Shown one piece after another: positions 1-7,638 of a stretch of 64,000 bases of DNA. The notes under the pieces were generated by a model. It searched no databases. It was not told where the DNA came from and saw only the letters and a list, made by a program, of their open reading frames with translations. The DNA is from Oscillospiraceae bacterium (lineage in GTDB: Bacteria; Bacillota; Clostridia; Oscillospirales; Ruminococcaceae). The DNA lies in contig SFJO01000006.1 in NCBI GenBank assembly GCA_004555865.1, positions 23,928 through 87,927 of the forward strand. The letters are read 5' to 3'. The position numbers and the translations under genes were made by a program. Positions within the stretch are counted from its first letter, which is position 1. Each line of letters begins with the position of its first letter.

Positions 1-1173
1 CCAGCCAATGGCCCGGCGGATGGGAAGGGGAATGTGGTCATACCAGCTGACGGTAAACGGCTCCTTGTAAATGTTGTAGCCGCCGAAGAACTCGTCCGCG
101 CCCTCGCCTGACAGGCAGACCTTCACCTGTTTGGCCGCCTCTCGGTTGACGAAGAACAGCGCCACACTGGCGGCATCGGCCAGAGGCTCGTCCATGTGAT
201 ACTGAATCTTGGGCAGGTTCTCCCAATACTCCTCGGGGGTAATGCGGTACGAGAAGTTCTTCACGCCGATGTGCTTGCTGAAGTCGGCCGCATAGTGGGT
301 CTCATCATACTGCTTGTCCGCAAAGCCCACGGTGAAGGTCTTGTCCACATGGGCCAGGCAGGCCATGTAGCTGGAGTCCACACCGGAAGACAGGAAAGAA
401 CCCACCTCCACATCGCTGATCTTATGAGCCTGAACGCTCTGCTTCATAATGTTTTCAATGGCATCCTCCCACTGGGTGAGGCTTTTGTCCGTCTCGGGGT
501 CAAACGCTGGGGTCCAGTAACGCTCCACGGTCAGCTTGCCGTCCTTAAATTCCAGCCAATGGGCCGGCAGCAGCTTCTTCACGCCCTGGAAGAAGGTATC
601 CTCGCCGGGGGAATACTGGAAGCTCAGGTACAGCTCCAGCTGATCCCGGTTCAGTTCTTTTTTGAATTCGGGGTGGGGCAGAAAACTTTTGATCTCACTG
701 CCGAACAGCAGGGTATCACCATTCTGATAATAATAGAAGGGCTTGATGCCGAAGTGATCCCGGGCGCAGAACAGGGTGTTGGCCTTTTTATCCCACAGCG
801 CAAAGGTAAACATACCCCGAAGCCGCTGCAGCAGGCTCTTTCCCCACTCTTCGTAGCCGTGCAGCAGCACCTCCGTGTCGCTGCGGGTGGCAAACACATG
901 GCCTTTTTCTTCCAGCTGGGCTTTCAGCTCCTGAAAATTGTAGATCTCACCGTTGAAGATCACCACCATGCTGCCGTCTTCGTTGTACATGGGCTGTGCA
1001 CCGCCCTGCAGGTCGATGATGGACAGGCGGCGATGACCCAGGGCCACACCGTCATCCAGGTAGCTGCCCTCCCCGTCCGGGCCGCGGTGCGCAATGCGGT
1101 CCATCATTTCCTTCAGCACGGCCTGCTTGTCATAGTCCGCCTTTTTGCTGGCAAAACCAACGATTCCACACAT
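1..1173 (-). CDS. asnB: Asparagine synthase (glutamine-hydrolysing), 3' end outside window
   Basis: Makes asparagine from aspartate, ATP and glutamine in the cytoplasm. The frame opens with MCGIVGF, so Cys2 becomes the N-terminal nucleophile of the class II glutaminase domain after Met removal. RxRGPDGEG-like, NGEIYNF and SDTEVLL motifs follow over residues 25-115. The ATP-pyrophosphatase domain shows SSGVDSS (residues about 253-259) and a later CLSGEGADEFFGGY segment, both typical of AsnB. The 391 residues seen lack roughly the last third of the usual 500-630, lost at the window edge and not by a stop. It lies downstream of ftsQ on the same strand, after a 156-base gap with a TATAAT at 1260-1265, so it may have its own promoter. 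Confidence 0.95.
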   Translation of the reverse strand, partial: MCGIVGFASKKADYDKQAVLKEMMDRIAHRGPDGEGSYLDDGVALGHRRLSIIDLQGGAQPMYNEDGSMVVIFNGEIYNFQELKAQLEEKGHVFATRSDTEVLLHGYEEWGKSLLQRLRGMFTFALWDKKANTLFCARDHFGIKPFYYYQNGDTLLFGSEIKSFLPHPEFKKELNRDQLELYLSFQYSPGEDTFFQGVKKLLPAHWLEFKDGKLTVERYWTPAFDPETDKSLTQWEDAIENIMKQSVQAHKISDVEVGSFLSSGVDSSYMACLAHVDKTFTVGFADKQYDETHYAADFSKHIGVKNFSYRITPEEYWENLPKIQYHMDEPLADAASVALFFVNREAAKQVKVCLSGEGADEFFGGYNIYKEPFTVSWYDHIPLPIRRAIGW

Positions 1174-1329
1174 AACTTCTTTCCCTCTCCTGCCACAGCA
1201 GCCGCGGGCCGCCTTTGCACACACCCGCCCTGCGCCTTAAAATCCGTTTAAGCATATTTATTATACTACAATTCATGCGCTGATACTACCCTATCTGCGC
1301 CAACATCCTGCCAAAGCCGCCTCTTGGGC

Positions 1330-2373
1330 TTACGGCTCACCCGGCGAAAACACCGGGTTGATGGTTCCCGCCTTGGTCATGCTGCTCACGTCCAGGGTGC
1401 CCCGGTCGGTGGGGGCCAGCCCGTCCGCCCCCAGCACCACGCGGGCGGTGAGCCGCAGTTTGTAGTCCAGGTTGTTGCTGGTGCCCAAACGGATCTTCAG
1501 CCGGCCCTGGTACGTAAAGGAAAATTCCTCCAGATTGCCCAGCTGCACTGCTGTCAGCCCGTCCAGCAGGCCGTTTTGCTCCAACCTGTCCAACAGCTGG
1601 CTCAGTGCTTCATCGGCCGTGGTTTCCGCCGTCTCCGGCTCGGGAGTTGCGCTGGCCGCGCTGCCATCCTGGGACGCACCGACCGCGCTTTCCTGGGGTG
1701 TACTCTCCGCGCCCTCCGCCGGTGCAGGCTGCGAAAGCTGAATGCGGCTGCCCGGTTCCGCCTGTGCGGCCTCAATGCCCTGCAGCTCCACCAGGCCCTC
1801 CGGCTCCTCTTCTTCCAGCCGCATGACCTTGCAGCTGGTGCTCAGCACCGCCCACTGGTCTCCATAGGCCACTTTATAGGCCGCGGTGGCAGGTTCCACC
1901 TGCACCACCACGGTGCTGGGCAGGCTGCGGCGTACCTGCACGGTCTCCAGCTCCGGCAGCGCCCGCTCCAGCAGAATCTGCCGGTCTTGGGCGCTGAAGC
2001 CGAAAATGTTGTCGCCCACGTTCACCGCCAGCGCCTGCAAGATCTGCTCTTCGGTGTAGGGGCCTAAATCAACCGGGTCTCGCTTGTCGGTGTTTTCCAC
2101 CCGGAACGAGGCCACCTTGAACAGCACCGTTACCGCCAGCACCAGGCCCACCGCCGCCAGCACCACGGCCACAAACAGCGCCAAAAGCCGCAGACGTTTG
2201 CGGCGGCGTTTCATCATGCTTTTTGCCCGCTTGCGCCGCAGGGCCTCCTGCCGCTGGCGATAGTCCGCACCGGGCGCCCCCCGCCCCTGCCCGCGCTCAC
2301 GCGGGGGCCGGTTTTGATTGGCCGCGGCACGCACCGCGCCTTTCCGGTTTCGATTTCGGTTGTTCTGGTCCAC
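1330..2373 (-). CDS. ftsQ: Cell division protein FtsQ/DivIB
   Basis: Bitopic septal protein that links FtsL/FtsB-type proteins in the divisome. The 347 residues have a basic cytoplasmic N-terminus rich in Arg, Asn and Lys (1-60), one membrane segment (about 62-86) and then a POTRA domain beginning near VASFRVEN. The rest follows the FtsQ beta domain but is interrupted around residues 200-250 by an acidic Ala/Ser/Glu/Thr-rich stretch that looks like a disordered insertion. It is the last gene of the division/cell-wall cluster, downstream of murG, which is a common position in Firmicutes. The identification rests on architecture and position more than on strong sequence motifs. Confidence 0.85.
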   Translation of the reverse strand: MDQNNRNRNRKGAVRAAANQNRPPRERGQGRGAPGADYRQRQEALRRKRAKSMMKRRRKRLRLLALFVAVVLAAVGLVLAVTVLFKVASFRVENTDKRDPVDLGPYTEEQILQALAVNVGDNIFGFSAQDRQILLERALPELETVQVRRSLPSTVVVQVEPATAAYKVAYGDQWAVLSTSCKVMRLEEEEPEGLVELQGIEAAQAEPGSRIQLSQPAPAEGAESTPQESAVGASQDGSAASATPEPETAETTADEALSQLLDRLEQNGLLDGLTAVQLGNLEEFSFTYQGRLKIRLGTSNNLDYKLRLTARVVLGADGLAPTDRGTLDVSSMTKAGTINPVFSPGEP

Positions 2374-2485
2374 GGCGTCCCCTTTCCCTTCGACGGCCGG
2401 CTTTTTGCAGGTTGGGCCGTTTAAGCCAAAAGCCGAGTACGGCAGCCGGGCCGCTTTGCCCTGCCATCGTGCTCGGCCGGCCTGC

Positions 2486-3607
2486 TTACTTTACCAATTC
2501 CAGCAGGCGATCCGTAATTTTTTCCAGGCTCTTCGGCTCGCAGAGGGTGCGGGCCATCTGCCCCATCAGCGTCAGCTTTCCGGGCTCATGCAGCAGGTTC
2601 GAAACCGCCTCCACCAGGCCCTCGCCGGTCAGATCTTTCTCTTCGATCACCAGCGCCGCGCCCGCCTTCTGCAGCTCCATGGCGTTGTAATACTGGTGAT
2701 TCTCAGCCACATTGGGGCTGGGGATCAGAATGGCTGCCCGGCCCGCGGCCTCCAGTTCGGCCAGCGTCAACGCACCGGCCCGGCTGATCACCAGGTCTGC
2801 CGCCGCCAGCAGCTGCGGCATGTTGTCGATGTATTCCTTGACCACCAGATTTTCGCCATATTCAAAACCTTTTTCTTTGGCCAGGTTCCTAAACAGCTGC
2901 ACCCCGTACTGGCCGGTGGCGTGCAGATGCAGCACCGGCTGGCGGGTTTTCTGCTCCCAGGCGGCCAGATCGGCCACCACCTGGTTGATGCGTCGCGCCC
3001 CCAGGCTGCCGCCAAAGCTGAGGATCACCGTCCGGTCACCGGCACCAATGGCACGCCGGGCCGCCGCGCGGTCCTGCGCGAACATCTCCGGCCGCACCGG
3101 GTTGCCAACTACCAGCGTCTTTTCCGGGACGCCCAGCTTCTGCACGGCAGCCTCCACGGCGGCAAACACCACGTCCACGTCCTTGGCCAGCAGCTTGTTG
3201 GTTACGCCCGGGAACGCGTTCTGCTCATGAATGGCGGTTTTAATGCCCATTTTGGCTGCCGCCCGCACCACGGGGCCGCTCACATAGCCGCCGCAGCCAA
3301 TGACCAGATCCGGCTTTACCTGCCGGAGAATGGCCTTGGCCCGCGGGCCCGCCAGCGCCAGATGGTACAGTGCCTCGGCATTGCGGGCAATGTTTTTCAG
3401 GCTCAGCTTCCGCTGAATGCCGTTCACCTCAATGTGGTGGAACGGGTACCCGGCCTTGGTCACCAGGCCATACTCCATTCCTTCCCGGCGGCCCGCAAAG
3501 TGAATGTCCGCATCCGGGCGGGCCTGCTTCAGCGCCCCGGCAATGGCCAAAGCCGGGTTGATGTGCCCGGCCGTACCACCGGCGGCGATCAATACACACA
3601 GTGCCAT
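2486..3607 (-). CDS. murG: UDP-GlcNAc:lipid I N-acetylglucosaminyltransferase MurG
   Basis: Converts lipid I to lipid II at the inner face of the membrane. GGTAGHINPALAIA at residues 10-23 is the N-terminal G-loop. The C-terminal half has SRAGALTLAE and IPSPNVAENHQYYN, the usual UDP-GlcNAc-binding region of this GT28 enzyme. The start used is the ATG at 3607, preceded by GAAGGAG eight bases upstream; a longer reading from 3628 would place that ribosome site inside the gene. At 373 residues it has normal length. It sits between ftsW (67 bases upstream) and ftsQ, the usual order. Confidence 0.96.
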   Translation of the reverse strand: MALCVLIAAGGTAGHINPALAIAGALKQARPDADIHFAGRREGMEYGLVTKAGYPFHHIEVNGIQRKLSLKNIARNAEALYHLALAGPRAKAILRQVKPDLVIGCGGYVSGPVVRAAAKMGIKTAIHEQNAFPGVTNKLLAKDVDVVFAAVEAAVQKLGVPEKTLVVGNPVRPEMFAQDRAAARRAIGAGDRTVILSFGGSLGARRINQVVADLAAWEQKTRQPVLHLHATGQYGVQLFRNLAKEKGFEYGENLVVKEYIDNMPQLLAAADLVISRAGALTLAELEAAGRAAILIPSPNVAENHQYYNAMELQKAGAALVIEEKDLTGEGLVEAVSNLLHEPGKLTLMGQMARTLCEPKSLEKITDRLLELVK

Positions 3608-3673
3608 GGTTTTCGCTCCTTCGTCCACGGTCTACGGCCCAATACCGCAGACATCTTATCCAAACATACCGGC

Positions 3674-4933
3674 TCAGCCGGTTACCCGGTGCGCCTCCGG
3701 GCGGCTGCCCGGGTGCTGCACGGTGTTGTCTCGCGCAGCCTTTTCCTGTTCTCTTCGTCGGGCCTCCGCCGCATTTCCGGCGCGGTTCACACTCATCAGC
3801 ACACCCATCTCGCCCAACAGCATCACCAGGCTGGTGCCGCCCGCCGAGAAGAACGGCAGGCTGATGCCGGTGTTGGGGATGAGGTTGGTCACCACCGCGA
3901 TGTTGAGCAGCACCTGAAGGCTGATGTGGGCCGCCACGCCCACGCCCAGCAGCGCACCGAAGCGATCCGGCGCGCGCATGGCGGTGCGCACGACCTGCAC
4001 GATCAGCACCACAAACAGGGCGATGCAGATGACAGCCCCAATGAACCCAAGCTCCTCGCAGAGAATGGAAAAGATAAAGTCGTTCTGCGGTTCAGAAAGC
4101 CACAGCTGCTTCTGGTTGGAATTGCCGATGCCCACGCCGAACAGGCCGCCGTTACCGATGGAATACACGCTCTGCACCGTCTGGTCGCTGGCCTTGGTCA
4201 GGTCCTCAAACGAGGCAAGCCAGTCCTGTAGGCGGTTGCCCGCATAGTCATCGCCGCCGTGCAGATGGACCAGATAAGCCATACCCAGCACACCAAGCCC
4301 GCCCGCACCGCAGACAAACCAGCGTAGCGCCACGCCGCCGGCCCACATCATAATCACCGCCAGGGCCAGCATCAGCAGCATAGCCGATTTGTGGGGCTCC
4401 ACATACAGCAGCACCTCAATGGGGGCCAGCATGGCAATGGGCAGAACGATGCTGTATCCAACGTGCTTCAGGCGGCGGCTGTGGGCCGTCATCAAATGCG
4501 CCATCAGCAGAATCAGCACAAATTTGGCAATCTCACTGGGCTGGACCGTGCACACCTTCAGGTTCAGCCACCGCTTGCATCCGTTCAGCTCCGAGCCCAC
4601 CAGCGGCACCGCGGCCAGCATGATCAGGGTGAGAAGGTAGGCCGGATAGGTCCATTGCCGAAGCCAATGGTAATCCACCAGGCTGACGACAAACATAATG
4701 CCCACGCCCGCAATGGCGAAAATGGTCTGGGGGGCAATGTACTGGTAGCTGTTGCCCTCATAATAATAGGCCGTGGCATAACTGGCACTGAACAGCATAA
4801 CCAAACCGAACACCACCAGAATCAGTACATTTAAAAGCAGCGCACCGTCCAGTTTGCCCGGATTGCGGTAAAAGAAGCTTGGCGTTCGGCGCTTACGTTT
4901 TGCCGTATGCTTTTTACTTGTCTGTGCAGGCAT
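3674..4933 (-). CDS. ftsW: SEDS peptidoglycan glycosyltransferase FtsW
   Basis: Polymerises lipid II at the septum together with a class B PBP. It has 419 residues with about ten hydrophobic segments. The signature PNTGISLPFFSAGGTSL lies near the last membrane helices, and SYATAYYY and NGCKRWLNL are also typical of the family. The N-terminus is short and very basic. The gene lies between mraY and murG, which favours FtsW over the elongation homologue RodA. In many bacteria murD separates mraY and ftsW; here they are adjacent with a 96-base gap and murD is absent. Confidence 0.93.
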   Translation of the reverse strand: MPAQTSKKHTAKRKRRTPSFFYRNPGKLDGALLLNVLILVVFGLVMLFSASYATAYYYEGNSYQYIAPQTIFAIAGVGIMFVVSLVDYHWLRQWTYPAYLLTLIMLAAVPLVGSELNGCKRWLNLKVCTVQPSEIAKFVLILLMAHLMTAHSRRLKHVGYSIVLPIAMLAPIEVLLYVEPHKSAMLLMLALAVIMMWAGGVALRWFVCGAGGLGVLGMAYLVHLHGGDDYAGNRLQDWLASFEDLTKASDQTVQSVYSIGNGGLFGVGIGNSNQKQLWLSEPQNDFIFSILCEELGFIGAVICIALFVVLIVQVVRTAMRAPDRFGALLGVGVAAHISLQVLLNIAVVTNLIPNTGISLPFFSAGGTSLVMLLGEMGVLMSVNRAGNAAEARRREQEKAARDNTVQHPGSRPEAHRVTG

Positions 4934-5029
4934 CCGACATCCTCCCTTCCGGCCTGCGGCCTTTTTTTCACAGCGCTTTGCTGCTGTGCTGCATCTTTCC
5001 TCGCGGCGGGCCGCCTATGATCGGCCCGC

Positions 5030-6037
5030 TCAGCTCAGCCGAATGAACACCAGCCCCAGCGCGGCGGCAGCAGCCGCCACCAGGCTGAACGATGCCACGA
5101 TTTTTTCCTCACTCCATCCATCCATCTCAAAGGAATGATGGATGGGCGTCATTTTGAAAATGCGCTTGCCGTGGGTGGCCTTGAAGTAGCTCACCTGAAT
5201 GACCACGCTGCCGGCCTCGCAGATGTAAATAAAGCCGAAGAACAGCAGCAGCTCCGGGCGGCTCATGCAGAAGGCCAGCGCCGTTACCGCGCCGCCCAGA
5301 TACATACTGCCCGTGTCACCCATGAACACCTTGGCCGGGTGGAAGTTCCACAGCAAGAAGCCCGCACAGCCGCCGGCCACGGCGGCGGCGTACACCGCCA
5401 GATGAAAATAGTTCAGCACGCCGGCTGCGATGACGTAAGCCAGCATCACCACAAAGGTCACGCTGCTGGCCAGGCCGTCAATGCCGTCGGTCAGGTTCAC
5501 CGCGTTCACCATAAAGATGATCAGCAGAAAGGCGATGGGATAGAACAGAATGCCCAGATCCACAAAGCCCACAATGGGCAGCACCACGGCGCTGGTCAAA
5601 ACGCCGTTCAGGTGCAGGCCGTACAGGAACAGCAGGGTGATGGCCACCTGCAGCACGATCTTCTGCATGACCTTCAGGCCCAGATTTCTCTTTTTGACCA
5701 CCTTGATGTAATCGTCCACAAAGCCCACCAGGCCGAACAGCCAGGCCGCGCTCAGCGCCAGAACCACGTTAAACGCCTCATGGCTGCTCATCAGGTCGCT
5801 CTGCTTCATGCTCAGATACAGCCAGGCCAGGCCCAGACCCAGCGTGCTGCCAAAAATGAAGCAGATGCCGCCCATAGTCGGGGTTCCCTGCTTGTTTTTA
5901 TGCCAGGTCGGGCCAATCTCTTTGATGGTTTGCCCATAATGCAACTTATGCAGAAAAGGCACCACAATCAGGCCGGACATTCCTGTCAGCACAAAGGCAA
6001 ACAGGGCGGCAATGGTCAGTGCATATCTTGCTATCAT
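5030..6037 (-). CDS. mraY: Phospho-MurNAc-pentapeptide transferase MraY
   Basis: Transfers phospho-MurNAc-pentapeptide to undecaprenyl phosphate to form lipid I. The 335-residue polytopic membrane protein has the family landmarks in order: GTPTMGG near residue 55, the catalytic DD in DDYIKVVKKRN, NAVNLTDGIDGLASS, FMGDTGS and PIHHSFEMDGW. The start ATG at 6037 is preceded by GAGGAG-like sequence. It is the sixth gene of the cluster and is followed directly by ftsW. Confidence 0.97.
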   Translation of the reverse strand: MIARYALTIAALFAFVLTGMSGLIVVPFLHKLHYGQTIKEIGPTWHKNKQGTPTMGGICFIFGSTLGLGLAWLYLSMKQSDLMSSHEAFNVVLALSAAWLFGLVGFVDDYIKVVKKRNLGLKVMQKIVLQVAITLLFLYGLHLNGVLTSAVVLPIVGFVDLGILFYPIAFLLIIFMVNAVNLTDGIDGLASSVTFVVMLAYVIAAGVLNYFHLAVYAAAVAGGCAGFLLWNFHPAKVFMGDTGSMYLGGAVTALAFCMSRPELLLFFGFIYICEAGSVVIQVSYFKATHGKRIFKMTPIHHSFEMDGWSEEKIVASFSLVAAAAAALGLVFIRLS

Positions 6038-6183
6038 GATTTACTCCTCACGGTTCTATGCCGGGGCAGAATCTCCGCAATTGTTCCGCAAAGCGGACAT
6101 TGATGCTGCCCCTGCGCGGCAAGGGCGGCAAGGCCCCGCCGTTTTTGAATGGTTGCCTGTTGATTCCGGCCGTTCCGGCAGGC

Positions 6184-7566
6184 TCACAGGCGATTATACA
6201 CCATTTTCAGGATCTCTTCCAGTCTCATTCCGCGGCTGCCCTTAGCCAGCAGACCGTCGCCCGGGCGCAGCCGCTGGATGAGCGCCTGCGCCGCTTCCTC
6301 ACGGGTTTCGCAGTGCAGCACCTCGGGCACACCCAGGCGCTGTGCTTCTCTGGCGGTTTCGCGCGCGGCCGGGCCATAGGCCACCAGGCAGTTCAGGTTT
6401 GCACCGGCTGCCAGCTGCCCCACCTGGCGGTGAGCCTCCTCGCTCACGCTGCCCAGTTCCAGCATATCGCCCAGCAGGGCGAAGCGGCGGGCGCATTCCA
6501 CCCGGCCAAATGCCTCAAAGGCCGCCCGCATACTGTCCGGGCTGGCGTTGTAGCAGTCCTCCAGCACCTTCACGCCGCCTTTTTCCACCAGGCGCTGCCG
6601 CATTCCGGCCGCCTGATAATCCGCCAAGGCTGCCGCTGCCTCCAAGGCGTCGGCCCGGCCCGCATCCGGCCGGGTCACTGCTGCCGCATAGGCAAACAGG
6701 GCATCCTGTACGGCGTGCAGGCCCACCGTTGGAATAAACGCCTCAAACAGGCCCAGCTCCTCATCCCGAATGGTGAACCGCTCGCCCCGCTCCTCGTGGC
6801 GGATGTCCACCGCACGGATGCGGCAGTTCTCATTCTGAATGCCGCACCAGACCGGCTCCACCCAATCCGGCAGCTGGGCGCCGCGCAGATAGGGGTCGTC
6901 TCCGTTCAGGATCAGCGGAGCTTTTTTCCCGTCCTCCCTGCGCAGGCCGTCGCAGATCTCCAGCTTTGCCTTCAGGATGTTCTCCCGGCTGCCCAGCGTC
7001 TCCAGGTGCGAAACGCCGATGCCGGTGATAACGCCCGCATCGGGCTTTGCCGTCAGGCTCAGACGATGGATCTCGCCTAAGGCGCTCATGCCCATTTCCA
7101 CCACGGCATACTGGGTGCTGCGCTCCAGCCGGAACAGTGTGCCCGGCAGGCCGATCTCATTGTTCCGGTTCCCCTCAGTTTTCAGCGTTTCGCCAAAAGC
7201 CGCCAGTGCTGCGGCGCAGAACTCCTTTGTGGTGGTTTTGCCCACACTGCCGGTCACGCCCACCACCCAGGGGGTATAGCAGGCGCGGTAGTTGGCCGCC
7301 ATGGCGCACAGGGGAATGCGGCTGTCCGGCGCAAGGATGGTGCGCTCGGCGGGCACATCCTCCACCGGATGGTTCGCCACGATCCAGCTGGCGCCCCGGG
7401 CATAGGCCTGTGCTGCAAAGTCATGGCCGTCCACCCGCTGGCCGGGGAAACACACAAACACGCAGCCGGGCTGCACCAGGCGGCTATCGGTCACCACGGC
7501 CGTAATGGGTTCGTCCGGGGCCTCACACAGGCCTTCCAACAGCTTTTTTGCGCTGATTACTTCCAT
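6184..7566 (-). CDS. murF: UDP-MurNAc-tripeptide:D-Ala-D-Ala ligase MurF
   Basis: Adds D-Ala-D-Ala to the UDP-MurNAc tripeptide, the last cytoplasmic step of the peptidoglycan precursor. The 460 residues show the Mur ligase N-terminal domain, the P-loop GVTGSVGKTTTKE, EMGMSALGEI and RNNEIGLPGTLF in the central domain, and DCYNASPDSMRAA, characteristic of MurF and not MurE. The C-terminal ligase domain ends at GMRLEEILK. It lies between the penicillin-binding protein and mraY. murE, often the neighbour here, is not in the cluster. Confidence 0.95.
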   Translation of the reverse strand: MEVISAKKLLEGLCEAPDEPITAVVTDSRLVQPGCVFVCFPGQRVDGHDFAAQAYARGASWIVANHPVEDVPAERTILAPDSRIPLCAMAANYRACYTPWVVGVTGSVGKTTTKEFCAAALAAFGETLKTEGNRNNEIGLPGTLFRLERSTQYAVVEMGMSALGEIHRLSLTAKPDAGVITGIGVSHLETLGSRENILKAKLEICDGLRREDGKKAPLILNGDDPYLRGAQLPDWVEPVWCGIQNENCRIRAVDIRHEERGERFTIRDEELGLFEAFIPTVGLHAVQDALFAYAAAVTRPDAGRADALEAAAALADYQAAGMRQRLVEKGGVKVLEDCYNASPDSMRAAFEAFGRVECARRFALLGDMLELGSVSEEAHRQVGQLAAGANLNCLVAYGPAARETAREAQRLGVPEVLHCETREEAAQALIQRLRPGDGLLAKGSRGMRLEEILKMVYNRL

Positions 7567-7638
7567 TGTTCCGCACTCCTTTATCTTGTTTGGGCAACAG
7601 GGCGCTGCCTCTATTGTATGCGGCCGCAGCCGTGTCCA

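Noticed and set aside
196..1251. Long open frame on the plus strand opposite asnB
   Set aside because: The minus strand encodes a clear AsnB; in this GC-rich sequence antisense frames stay open by codon bias. The same holds for long antisense frames over murG (2318-4231), the septal PBP, uvrC (13795-15645), ffh (18691-19908), pepT (27241-28698), leuA (38853-40748) and the aldehyde dehydrogenase region (53008-54936).
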